A stretch of 64,000 bases of DNA, taken from NCBI GenBank assembly GCA_005408345.1, contig SEMN01000451.1, positions 124,001 through 188,000 of the forward strand. The letters run 5' to 3'. Of this stretch, positions 48,530-59,041 are shown piece by piece (the first letter of the stretch is position 1; each line of letters opens with the position of its first letter). The position numbers and the translations under genes are program-made. The stretch comes from Macquaria australasica (Eukaryota; Chordata; Actinopteri; Centrarchiformes; Percichthyidae). The notes beneath the pieces were generated by a model. It had not been told where the DNA came from, made no database searches, and saw nothing but the letters and a program-made list of their open reading frames with translations.

Positions 48530-49646
48530 GTACCTTGTCTCCCGGTGAGAATTGCCTCAGCCTGGTTCCTCTGTTGTACAGGCGCTGTTGACGCTCCTGG
48601 GCCTGCAGCAAATTCTCACGTGAAAGCTGTCCGAGTGTGTGGAGTTTTGCTCTCAGGTCCAGGACGTACTGAATCTTGTTTTTGCTGGGGCTGGGACCCT
48701 CCTCCCAGCTTTCTTTAACCAGGTCCAGTGCCCCGCGTGGTTTTCTGCCAAACAATAGTTCAAAGGGAGAAAATCCCGTGGAGGCCTGGGGAACCTCCCG
48801 CACTGCAAACAACAGAGCATCAAGCCATTTATCCCAATTGCGACTATCATCGTGAATGAACTTACGAATCATGGATTTCAAGGTTTTATTCAGCCTCTCC
48901 ACGAGTCCGTCTGTCTGCGGGTGGTAGACGCTCGTGCGGACCGACTTGACGCCCAGTAATTCGTACAGTTCCCTCAGTGTGCGTGACATAAACGAAGTGC
49001 CCTGGTCAGTCAGAATCTCTTTCGGGATTCCGACTAATTGAAACAGTGCCTGTGCCACTCTTTTCGCCGAGATAGAGTGCAAGGGCACCGCCTCGGGATA
49101 TCGGGTTGCATAATCTACTATGACTAGTACAAAGCAATATCCCCGTGCGCTACGGGAAAATGGCCCGATGAGGTCCATTCCGATTCTTTCGAATGGGACC
49201 TCCATCAGCGGTAAGGGCCGCAATGGGGCCCTGGGGGTGGCCGGCTGGTTTACCAGCTGGCATTCGGGGCAAGACGCGCACCACCGGCGTACATCACCCC
49301 AAATACCTGGCCAATAGAAACAGGCCATTATCCAGTTCAGTGTTTTTTCGCTCCCCAGGTGCCCAGCCATCGGATTGTAATGAGCCGTCTGGAAAATCAT
49401 TTCCCGACGGTTTTTTGGCACCAACAACTGGGTGTTTATTTCACTGGTCTGAGTGTCACGACTCACTCTGTATAGTCTCTCCCTAATCAAAACAAAGTGC
49501 GGGTACGTCTGCGCTGCGTCAGGGCGCACCAATTGACCATCAATTTTTATCACTTGGTCAAAGGCTGAGCGTAGAGTATCATCACGAGACTGCTCGAGTG
49601 GAAAATCCTCCATGGAGTTAAACCCGGGGACCTGCGGAGCCTCCAA
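48384..49646 (-). pseudogene. pol: Gmr1-type pol: integrase
   Basis: 420 codons. Zinc-binding HHCC region: AHYNPMAGHLGSEKTL then CASCPEC (about residues 88-131). Catalytic core: GMDLIGP (first Asp), LTDQGTSF (second Asp) and DGLVERLNKTL (Glu); there are exactly 35 residues between the second Asp and the Glu, the retroviral/gypsy D,D(35)E spacing. The C-terminal region has KWQGPFVVTRRVGDVDYEV, the GPY/F-type module. A short deletion before VGIPKEILTD is suspected, because the helix preceding it is shorter than I expect. It lies between gag and RT rather than after RNase H. The start is arbitrary; the preceding sequence is probably part of the same polyprotein. Confidence 0.9.
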
Positions 49647-50665
49647 CGCTGTACGTCCCTCCTGGACCTGGGGAGGGGACCGGAGGGCCGGCGACCCAGA
49701 CCACCTGGCCGACCTCCATCAGCGGACACTCTTTGCGGAAGTGGCCGGGCCGCCCCACACCTCCAGCACTCCTGCCCTGACGTCTGCGGGGCTCTCGGTG
49801 GGGTAGAGTCAGGGCGGGTGGCAGCAGAACCCCGAGGAGGAGGAGAGGGAGAGGGAGGAGGGTTCGGGTGTGGTGTGGCTGCTGCGGCGGCCCCGCCGAA
49901 TCTCCTCCGCGGTGCCGGGACAGGCCGGGAGGCTGTCACAGCCCGGGCCTCCGTTGGTTGGCTCCGCGGGTGCACGGCCAGGTGGTCCTCGGCCAGGGTG
50001 ACGGCGGCCTCCAGGTCCCTCGGACAGTGGCATTTCACCCATGCGGCGGTCCTGGCTGGGAGCCCCTCCACAAATTGCTCCACCACCACCCGTTCGAGCA
50101 TCCGCCGCTCACCGGTTGAATCTCCCGGTTCCAGCCATCTCACTGCCGCGTCGCGCAATTGCTGCGCGAAGGCGAACGGTCTCTCGGCAGGCCCCAAGCA
50201 AGCCTCGCGGAACCGGCGGCGGTAATCTTCAGGGGAGCAGCCCATCCGGTCCAGGACGGCGCGCTGGATATCGGTGTAGCTTCCCCTCGATGACGCCGGT
50301 AGGCTGAGCGCCACAGTTTGGGCTTCCCCAGATAGCAGCGGGAGCAGGCCCACAGCCCACTCTGCCCCCGGCCAGTCGCATGCCCTCGCCGTTACCTCGA
50401 ACGCCTCTAGGAAAGAGCACGGGTCGTCTGTGGCTGTCATCCTTGGCAGTGAGATGCCGGAGAGCGGCGCGGTGGTGGTGGGCCCCGTGGTCCTCCCGAT
50501 ACTAGCCACCAATCGCTCCAGGTCCTGGGTGTGCCTCTCGGACTGTGCCTGGAGCGCCTCCAGCTGCCAGCGGTTCACCGCCGTCTGCTCCTGGTGCATC
50601 ACCGCGAGCTCCCCGAGCATTTGGGCCAGGGCCGCCACAGGCTGTACGGTCGTCGGCTCCGACAT
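49550..50665 (-). pseudogene. gag: Gmr1-type gag with SCAN-like capsid segment and broken zinc knuckle
   Basis: The start is taken at the Met at 50,665, just 17 bases downstream of the primer-binding site, although the frame is open further upstream into the LTR. Residues about 140-235 (DRMGCSPEDYRRRFREAC... through LEPGDSTGERRMLERVVVEQF...LP...W...CP...AVTLAEDHLA) follow the SCAN-domain pattern RxxFR...L..L...WL.P...TKEQ.LE.LVLEQFL..LP..L..WV...P.S.EEAV.L.E. A Pro/Arg-rich stretch follows. The zinc knuckle starts as CWRC, but its His and last Cys read in another frame because of an apparent extra base in a G run (minus strand; 49,753-49,756). The residues after that point in this frame are therefore not native. 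Confidence 0.85.
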
Positions 50666-50681
50666 ATTCCCTGCTGATGCG

Positions 50682-50699
50682 GCCCCACGTTGGGCGCCA
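50682..50699 (-). other. Primer-binding site, tRNA-Lys(CUU) type
   Basis: On the element strand, TGGCGCCCAACGTGGGGC lies one base inside the 5' LTR. Read on the + strand it equals the 3' end of vertebrate tRNA-Lys with CUU anticodon (..CCCCACGTTGGGCG plus CCA). This fixes the element's orientation independently of the coding content. Confidence 0.85.
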
Positions 50700-50700
50700 A

Positions 50701-51012
50701 TGTAGCGTGCTCTCGCTACCCCGGGCCCGTCAACAGAGACACACACACAGTCTGCGTGTAGGAACCGGTCTGGTTCTTTTTATTTTCAGCTGTGTCCGTT
50801 TTTCCCACTCTCAGCTGCTGTGGCTCTCCTGCTCTGCGTCGCCGTGTCAGTCGTCGTTCTCCTCTCCTCAGGGCTGCCGCTACTGATATGAGCACACAGA
50901 TTAATTAATGCACTGCACCTGCGTCTCCCCGGGCTACCTGCCCTGAGCTCCTGAGCCACTCCTCCACTTCTCCCTCTCTGCAGCCAAGCTCCAACCACGC
51001 CCCACTACCACA
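50701..51012 (-). repeat. 5' LTR (right) of the Gmr1-type element
   Basis: 312 bases, TG...CA on the + strand, nearly identical to 46,527-46,838. The element's promoter should lie here, but no clear TATA box on the minus strand is claimed. Confidence 0.9.
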
Positions 51013-51017
51013 CCCTT
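51013..51017. repeat. Target-site duplication, right (CCCTT)
   Basis: Matches 46,522-46,526. Removing the element and one CCCTT rejoins duplication block I, which aligns to 28,850-29,110 in copy 1. Confidence 0.85.
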
Positions 51018-51352
51018 GATCAGAAATTTTTTATATTTAACGTTTACATTTTCAGTTTGAAAAGAGGTCAAGGGTCATAGTGGCCAGCAAGTGATTCCTG
51101 TGAGGCCAGATTAATAGTCATCACAGCGTTGGGTGAAGGAATGAGAAAAGTAGTTAAGAAGAGAGGAAAAAGACATGTTTTTGACTTCTTTAGAGCAGGG
51201 AAAGAAGATTTGATTGAGTGATTTTATGGTGTGATTCGGCACTCTGGTCTGTTCAGCCAGCACCGTGGAGCGCTTAGCTGTAAGTCACTGTGAGGAGGAA
51301 AGAAGGACGCGTTGGGCTTCGGAGGCTGTTTAAAGAATCCTCTCACATCAAA

Positions 51353-51362
51353 ACTACTACTA

Positions 51363-51397
<35 letters not shown>

Positions 51398-51408
51398 ACT
51401 ACTGCTAC
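51353..51408. repeat. Compound trinucleotide repeat (ACT)n(GCT)n
   Basis: About nine ACT units followed by six GCT/CTG units and further ACT/GCT units. In copy 1 the equivalent position (about 29,110-29,170) lacks the repeat, so it expanded in copy 2. Confidence 0.9.
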
Positions 51409-52145
51409 CTGGCTGATTTAAATTCTGTATTCAAAATACATTTTGTCACTTGTTTGTATCCTGTTCAAGAGTCATTAACTTGTAGAAATTTTAATTCCGT
51501 TCAGTGAAGTCAATAAGTTTTAGTTTAGTTGTCGCTCAATGTGTTACCCCACCAACTGTCGATCAGTGGAACAGCATTTAAACCATTGGCAGAACGAGAC
51601 ACCAACACAATGGGGAGCTGCTCATCAAAACATTGTTCCACACTCACCAAACTTCATGTACTAATAAAAACTATAACGGGTAAAACTATAAAGAATTTTC
51701 CCACCTTAAGAGGTGCAACAGAACTAATGGAGTGAGACAGATGTCAATCAAGCACAATCTGTACTACTGTATATCTGTACTAGTCCTGGGAAGAGGTCTA
51801 GTCAGGCAAATAAGTGAAAACACCTTTGGGGGTGAACCATAGGTGTACAGGGCCTTTAACTTTGATCACATAGATGTAAATGAATGGAGTAAATACCTGT
51901 ACATTTCAGGTATGGAGTGAGAGAAACAGAGCTTGTAAGAAGCAAGTACAGCAGTGAGTGCACATTTACCTGAGTGGATTTGGGCCAGGGAGTTAAAAAA
52001 AAAAAAAAAAAGACTTTGTGAAAAATCTCTTTGACATTTAAAGATTTACTCACCCTAAAGAAGCACACACCTGGAACTTTGATACAACACATCCGCGATA
52101 CAAATTAATAGGAAACGTATATAATATAAAACCACCCAAGCGAAG

Positions 52146-52390
52146 CCAGACCACACTGCAGCAGCTGCTGGTATTTGGGATTCAGCATGGAGACCCTGTT
52201 GAGTAAATGTGTTGAGAAATGGGACCCTCAGCTGATGATCCATTTCAGTACAGTGTGAGGCTGAATTCACTGAGCTCAGTCTCCTGCAGGCTTCCAACTC
52301 TCTCCATTACCCATACATCACACATGTGAACCCTAACAAGCAGCTGGGCTGGCCGGCTCTACGCCAAATTGCACCAAATTGTTTTCTTCT
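52146..52390 (+). promoter_or_regulatory. Near-identical duplicated element CNE-2, copy 2
   Basis: Partner of 31,319-31,573, with one substitution and one missing 'attgcaccaa' unit. The identity jump at 52,146 is abrupt: the 50 bases to its left align to copy 1 with about ten differences. Confidence 0.55.
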
Positions 52391-52690
52391 GATATTGTTT
52401 TGCATCCTGCTTGCCAGATGAAATCAAATCACATCACGCTGCGGAGCAGAATATGAAGCAGTATCATTCCCACTCAAACTGAGGGGGGCATTTGATAGAG
52501 AACACCTCTCAGATATAAACAGGTTTATTTTCCAGCCATACTGTTTATCTGTGATGATTCATATTGTGTAATGTATCATCTTTTAGTAATCCAGCCTCTG
52601 GCCTCCTTGTGTTTTCATTTTTACAAAGAAAAATGAATTTGAAAATGCATCTAGTGCCAAGGTGGTAATAAGTAACATTTGTAGCCTCTA
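52391..52690 (+). repeat. Right flank of CNE-2, copy 2, to the edge of the duplication
   Basis: Partner of 31,574-31,850, at roughly 88-90% near CNE-2 and fading by 52,690. An insertion of about 20 bases sits at 52,391-52,415. Confidence 0.7.
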
Positions 52691-52699
52691 CTGTTTTGT

Positions 52700-55285
52700 A
52701 TTGTGTGTATGTTTACGTAAATTTCAAGATTTTGGAATGAAACCCCTGAATACGAATGCTAACAAGATTTTTATGCATCCACAGGCTATGAACCAGGACT
52801 ATGCCAAAATAAATTAGAATGAAACAGTCACATACGTACATCTCTAGAAAAAAAGAGGTGACAGTCACAGTGTGGGTGGAAGTAGCTTTATGATATTTAT
52901 ATTACAACATAAGTTCAATGAGTGATTTTGATGGCGGACAAATCATCTCAATCACTTTTAATTAATTCACAACTGTCTATTATTACTTTTATTATTAAAT
53001 TATAAATTATTTACTTGGGTAATTGTTTGCTGGGTACACTTTATGTACACAGCATCAGCAGTATAGCGAAGCCCTACAGTGTCTATCTGATGACATTATC
53101 CACTGTTGAAATTGTGTAGAAGCCCTTTGTTCATGGTTGAAATATTGACTGAAAACAGATGAAATTACCCTGGTTGGGCTCTGAAAATTACATCTCTGTT
53201 TTATCATGACAGAATTGGTGGTTTTATTCCCTCAAACCACCTCCACTTCTACAGCATCTTTTCCCATTTCAGTCTTGGGGAGACACTGCAGGGCTAATCA
53301 TTTCACCACCCTTGAATCAATACGAATCTCCATGTTTGTATGAGGGTTGTTTGTTTACCAATGCTGTCGACAGGACTAATCGATAGATTTACATTTGGGG
53401 TCAGGTTGTCAATTTCCATTCAATTTTCATTTTTCAAGTGTCAATAAAGGGTTTTCAGGTGATGTAAGGGACCGTATGAAAATTATTAGGATGGTCAGAA
53501 ACAGGGGAGGGTCATTTTTTTGTGTGTGTGTTTTGTTTTCTGAATGGAGGGTAGTCTAAAATTGCAGAGAAAGGCTGAAGGCAAAACTTGGCTGTCTACA
53601 TGAAATTTATAAAACTTGGTTTATATCTCTGCAGTTCAACTCGTCAGTTTGTCATTAGGTAGCTTACATTAATTGGTTGGCCATCTTTCTATGACTTAGT
53701 GTTTTGGAGGAGAAACTACAGCTAAAGATAAGATAGTTTATCACCGCAAACTACATTTGGAGACAGTTTTACATGATCAGAATATTCTTTTTAACTAATG
53801 AGATTGAATGATCTACACTCGCTCACTAGTGTTTCTAGTTATTTTTCTATTTTACTTTCCATTTCACCCAATTCTCCAATAGACCCCTTTACAGCAAAAA
53901 CCATAGTTGCTTATAAAATTAAGCTGTAAATGTAAAATTCTATTGTATTGAGTGACACATGAAAATGTCAATGCCCTTGGGAGATTTCACTGCATTTCAG
54001 TTTATCCCAAACTTTGTCCCAAATATATTTACTTCAATTCATAATTCATAGATTGAGACTGGAGTTCAAGTTTTTCCCAACATGTCAACACATGGCAGGT
54101 TCATGCTAGACTGAAAACACACATTGTGTTGGAAATTCCTTACTTAGATAGAAATCATACTGTTTTATCTGTGGAAAATATATAAGTTTCTGCAGATGCT
54201 GTGTTTTGTTCATACATTGCGGCTTAATGTCCCATTGATTAGTACTGCAGAGACCTGGTGATTAAATGAGTTATAGCAAGACAGAAGAAGAGACGAGAGC
54301 TGCTCTCCTTCTCATTCATTACTACAGCAGTAAGACAACATTTCAAGGTGATATTCATTAAATGTCCACCTTCATGTAATTGAAATAAGAAGACATCAAA
54401 ACACCATCAGACTTCTAAGTGTTATTGATCTTCTGTCTGCTTTATGAGAAAATGCTTTGGAGAGGAAGAAACAGCAAAGGGGTGGAGGGGGCAGGAGAGG
54501 CGTGCTGTTAAGTGCGCTATTAATCAAGAGGAGACATGGGAGGGGGTAATCAAAGATTCACTTCAGTGGAATAACAGCTTTCAACAGATTGACTCACTTC
54601 CCTAACCTCCTGTTTGTATGAATACAATTTCTATTTGAATAAAACAAACTGTTTTCAGAGGAAATGCAACGTGAGGAAAAGAAAATAGCATAAAGGATGA
54701 GATAACTGAAGAAGCTTGGAAAGCTATTGCAGAATTATGTCATGTTTAATAGATTTAGTCCCCTTTAATAGCAAGCATTCAACTTCCTGAAGTGTTCCTG
54801 AGCAAGACACTGAATCCTTCGCAACTCTCAGGGTGCAGCACTATACCCAAGTCCTGACCCTGACCTCTAACCTCTCTCTGGTAGAGGGCAAAAATGCCAG
54901 CGCAATATTTTTCCATAGAATGAAAACATGCGCTGGAGCTACATTCATAAAGGTAAATTATAATGACATCTTACCTTGAAAAAACTAAATGCAGTTACTG
55001 CTGTTCACCTTTATGGGGCAGTGTTGCATTTTTTGTTATATTGTTGATGCCTTGTTACCCTGACAGGGATAATAAAGCCAAATACACAAGGAGCATTTTA
55101 CAGGGGTGGAAATAACAATACCATGCCACATCTTCTGGAAAACATTAAAAGTAAATACATTTACAAGCTCTTGTCAAAAATGTGTTTAGCTGAGCTGCAA
55201 GTATGGCAACATAAAAATGTGACCCAGACCCAGTGTGATTGTTGTTCATTCTCTAAAGCGCAATTAAAGTTTTTGTGGTTTGAAT
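52700..55285. other. Non-coding stretch right of the duplication
   Basis: No gene is supported. It holds a SINE fragment at 54,790-54,890. Sequence at about 54,220-54,600 is complex and non-repetitive and may be regulatory, but this cannot be tested here. Confidence 0.4.
54790..54890 (+). repeat. Fragment of SINE family S2
   Basis: 'gaagtgttcctgagcaagac' and 'actgaatcctt' match the body of the SINE at 36,165-36,385. Head and tail are missing. Confidence 0.55.
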
Positions 55286-55288
55286 TAC

Positions 55289-55620
55289 TGTAGGACTGCA
55301 ACTAACAATTATTTTCATTATCGATTACATTGCAGATTATTTTCTCGATTAATCGTTTAATTGTTTGGTCTCTAAATTTCTCAAGTTGACATAATTGAAT
55401 TGCTTGTTTTGTCCGACCAACACAAAAACTCAAAGATGTTCAGATTAATGTCATAGAAGACGAAGAAAACCAGCAACAATTCACATTTGAGAAGCTGGAA
55501 CCAGGGAATTTGGGGTTGTTGTTTTTTTTTTTTTGCTTTTTAAAAAAGCATTGCTTAAATGATTAATCAGTTATTAAAATTTTTAGCAACTAATTTTCTG
55601 TTTATCAAGGAACAGATTAC
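55289..55620. mobile_element. hAT-like MITE (family R2), reverse orientation
   Basis: Begins 'taggactgcaactaacaatt' and carries 'ttttctcgattaatcgtttaa' and 'cacatttgagaagctggaac'. It is an inverted relative of 12,031-12,306, whose interior reads 'cagcttctcaaatgtgagga'. Confidence 0.7.
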
Positions 55621-56017
55621 TTCCAGGCTTTGTGCTAAATTATGCTGAGCAGGTCATGGAGCTACCTCTGTATTGGACACACGGAGAGGACATTTTCTCA
55701 TTCAAACATAACATTGTAAATATTTCTGTCCACATTTAGTTTACTTTTTTATAACTAAGCAGCAGTTGTCACTACTGATTTGACTATAAATCAGCAAAAT
55801 AGATCAGACCCCTCGACAGATTGGTAGCCAAGGACTCACAAAGCCTTCACTGGCCAATCAGAGTTGAGTATTGAACAAAGCTGTGCTGTGACCAGTGAAA
55901 GCAGGAGGAGGGGAAGCCACTTTTGGCTGTTGGGGCCCAAACAGCTTCAGCTGATTCCCTGACAACCCGATGAGGGCAAGTCACAACCTGCCCGGCTGAG
56001 AACACAACATAGGCTCA

Positions 56018-56265
56018 GTAGAGCTGGACTAATTACTTGATTAGTCATTCGACAAAGAATAATCGGCAATAATTTTGAAATTAAACACTTAATTTTTTTA
56101 AGCAAAAGAGGCAAAAATTCATTGGTTCAAGCTGTTCACGTGTGAATATTTGCTGGGTTTTAGGCTTCTATGATAGAAAATTGAATAGCTTTGGGTTTAT
56201 TTAATCTATTACTATTCATCGAGAAAACAATCTGCAAATTAATCACAAATGAAAATAAGGCACAT
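56018..56265. mobile_element. hAT-like MITE (family R2), degenerate
   Basis: Has 'agagctggactaattacttg', 'agtcattcgaca', 'gcaaaaattcattggttca' and 'cgagaaaacaatctgcaaat' in the order expected of this family. Strongly diverged. Confidence 0.6.
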
Positions 56266-56269
56266 AAAC

Positions 56270-56636
56270 ACACAAACATCTACATGCAAGCATACAAATG
56301 ATTTTTAATAACAAATATACTCCCGAACACATTAAAAATGCACAAAATCAGTGTTGCCACATGCCCCCAACACACACACACACTCCCTCCAGCTACTGGA
56401 ACCACCTCAGCCCCCCTCATTCAGTGTCTGCTAACCAGTGTAGCAGTTTGTCTCAAGGCTGACAATAAAGCACCCTCCAGAAAAAAAATCCTCATTCTAA
56501 CTACACACAGGTGTATTTATAGATCATATTCAACACAAAGTATTTTCAAATCAAGAGTCAAATAAAAGAAGTGATAATTAAGTGTTAATAAGGTTTAAAT
56601 TGAAAAATAAGCTCAACAGACTGAGCTTGAGTTTCT

Positions 56637-56677
<41 letters not shown>

Positions 56678-59035
56678 TTTATGATGTAGGTGTTTTATTT
56701 CCATTTGTTATCAGTTATCACTTGACTTCCTTTTCCCTATTTCTTTCCACTCTTCATAGTAAAATTTCAGAAATGTCTGTGTGTTACCCTTTTTTAAAGA
56801 CACAGTGCCTTGATCTCTTTGGGAGTGCTGGATATCTGCATGTTATATTTCAATTAACACGTAACTATGATTTATAAGGAATTTCATGAAACTGTTCTTC
56901 TTCTTGAATAAAAAAAAATCCCCAGTCTCTTCTCTTTTGTCAGTTTTGTTTCCTATTTCTTTTGAGGTTAACAGCAAATGTACCTCCTTCCTCTTCTTCC
57001 TGGCTTGTCATGTGTCTGATCTACCAATTGAAGTGTGTTTTATCTCTGTAATCACTAAAGTGGGTCTGGATAAGAACATTAGGCAAATGCCTAAAATGTA
57101 GAAAGGAACATTTAGCGTTGCACTAATGCATCTTCCCTTTCGATTAGAATTGATTTATTTCTTTGAAAGGCTGCCGGGCTTTTAGCCAAAATGGCCGACA
57201 TAAATTCACATTTGATGGGTCACAGTCCCCTGTTGCTAAAATGCTCATGTTCACAATGTTCACATAAATGTTCAGTATGTCTCCTTTACTCAAGAGTAAA
57301 GCTTTGAAAACCTTAATAAAGTTTAATATTTACTACCCTTCATGCAGACAAATGTGCACCGTCATGCACATTTCTATAGAGCAGCTTTAAGTTCTTCATT
57401 ACTATTGCAAAACCATCCACCCCACTTCTATGACTGTTAGCATACTGATGCTGCTACCTCCTGGTCCTCAGCAGACATGCAGACTGGTTCAACTTTTAAG
57501 CCCCACATTAAAGTTTTGGCACCATCGGGATGGTGATAAACACAGAAAGGCACAATAAGCTGGGGGAAAGTTAATGATAATGGAGGGGATCCCAACCTGT
57601 TGTAGCTCAAAGGGACACCAGTAAGGCAAATACAGTGAGGGTTAGGGACCACCTCAAAGTCACTACCTGTCCTTTTCATAGCATTTTATAGATTCTAGAA
57701 GAATATTTGGTTAGATCTCTCAATGTATGTCTGAAGCCTTTACTAAATGCCAATGTTAGATGTAAGACATTTCAAATGTGGTAAAATGTCTGCACTGAGC
57801 TCAGTGTGAATGGGGAGCAGTTTGAGAACAGGTCAATATGCAATACTGAGCAGCGAAACTGCATCAGGTTACTTTTTTTGTTCTGTATCTACCACAAAGT
57901 TTCTTTTTATTCAAGACATCAGACTTAGATATTTAATTCACTTGGAAGTTCATCTAAGAACAGCAGCTTACTCACTAGTGGCTAGAGCAGCACACAGGAA
58001 GTAGAAAATGAACAATCTGCTAAAAACTGATGCCGACGTTATCCAGACTGCAGACTGAGCTGTGAAGGAGCAAAGAGCTATACTAATAGAGCAATAAGAG
58101 CTTCACCAGGTCAAGTGCAATACTGTTTGAAATGTTTGATTTTGGCTGTTAAACCGCTTGATGTGGTTAGTTTGTGGCCCCAGTTGGATTCAAACCCAAA
58201 CAAAGAATGTGGTTTGAGTGTGTAATGGATGGTGTAATAATGACATAACGAGCCTTGTAAGCTCAAATGCAGAAAATCAAAGACAAAACATCAGATGAAA
58301 CAACAAGCTGCCATCTGCACCTCTGCAATTAAATATGTCTGATACACGCCACAGTTTCAATTGATTTGATGTTCAAATTAGGTACAATAACAATTTTTAT
58401 ACAACAAGCTCTGCAAACAGAATATCTGCACTGAATAATAATTAAAATATTATAGTGATTTTCCTGTAGTTTGCCTTCTTTCCAACAAAGCTACTATAAC
58501 CAAGTTAGGGCAAAGTAGCTAGCACCAAGGGACCAAGTATGAATGGTCACTGGTTCATATATATAGCTGCCAGATCTGGGAAGGTTTTGGGGTGCTGACC
58601 CGGGCTGATTTGGCCTTGGAATTAGCACCTGTTAGTAGCACAGTCTATCATGTTTATCACGGGTCTGGCATGAGTCTGGTAACCCGGCATGTCGAATTTG
58701 GGTGAAGTAATTTATTAGTCACAACAGGAACTTCAATAAGAGAATCTGATAACTTAAGTTTTAAAATCTGATGACTTTAGTAGACTTTAGTTACTTGCCC
58801 CCCTTCAGAAGATGAAAAAAGTCCATGCCCCCCCAGCACAAGTAAGTTAATTGAATTCTTATCAGTCATTAACAATATTGGGGGAGCAACAAATAAAAAG
58901 GAGCAGTTGAATTCGATTGAAATAAAAGAAATGATTCAGGTCAGCACGATAGCATCAGCAAACTCTTGTTTTTTTCCCCTACATAAATCATGTTCATTCA
59001 ACTTCAACTTCCCCTAGTCATCCATGCATAGAGCC
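56270..59035. other. Non-coding stretch upstream of e2f7
   Basis: No gene is supported. It contains a GT microsatellite at 56,640. Open frames up to 80 codons (for example at 57,437-57,679, minus) have no domain character. Confidence 0.4.
56640..56676. repeat. (GT)n microsatellite
   Basis: About 18 uninterrupted GT units following a CT-rich stretch. Confidence 0.95.
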
Positions 59036-59041
59036 ACTGCA

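Larger units (their letters stand above)
46527..51012 (-). mobile_element. Gmr1-type Ty3/gypsy LTR retrotransposon
   Basis: The element is 4,486 bases, flanked by CCCTT duplications, with 312-base LTRs and all coding on the minus strand. From the 5' LTR (50,701-51,012) leftward the order is primer-binding site, gag with a SCAN-like region and zinc knuckle, integrase, reverse transcriptase, RNase H, 3' LTR (46,527-46,838). Integrase before RT is the reverse of canonical Ty3/gypsy order, yet the RT (YLDD) and integrase are gypsy-like. That is the diagnostic layout of the Gmr1 clade first described in Atlantic cod. No protease is recognised between gag and integrase, and at least three frame breaks interrupt the reading frame, so this copy is not autonomous. 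It lies within block I of duplication copy 2 and is absent from copy 1. Confidence 0.9.
33160..52690 (+). repeat. Tandem segmental duplication, copy 2
   Basis: Colinear partner of 13,120-31,850; see that entry for paired blocks. Without its LINE (about 2.7 kb) and LTR element (about 4.5 kb) it is about 12.3 kb, shorter than copy 1. The loss is concentrated between the second and third blocks. The two large retroelements occur only here, so they inserted after the duplication, while family R1 copies and SINE S1 occur only in copy 1. This independent history and the high divergence argue against a collapsed or duplicated haplotype in the assembly. Confidence 0.85.

Noticed and set aside
51353..51408. 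CRISPR-like or coding triplet repeat array
   Set aside because: A simple ACT/GCT microsatellite without spacers and not in an open coding context.
13120..52690. Assembly artefact (two haplotypes placed in tandem) as the explanation of the duplication
   Set aside because: Most blocks differ by 10-25% with many independent insertions and deletions, far more than expected between haplotypes of one species. Raw reads would settle it.
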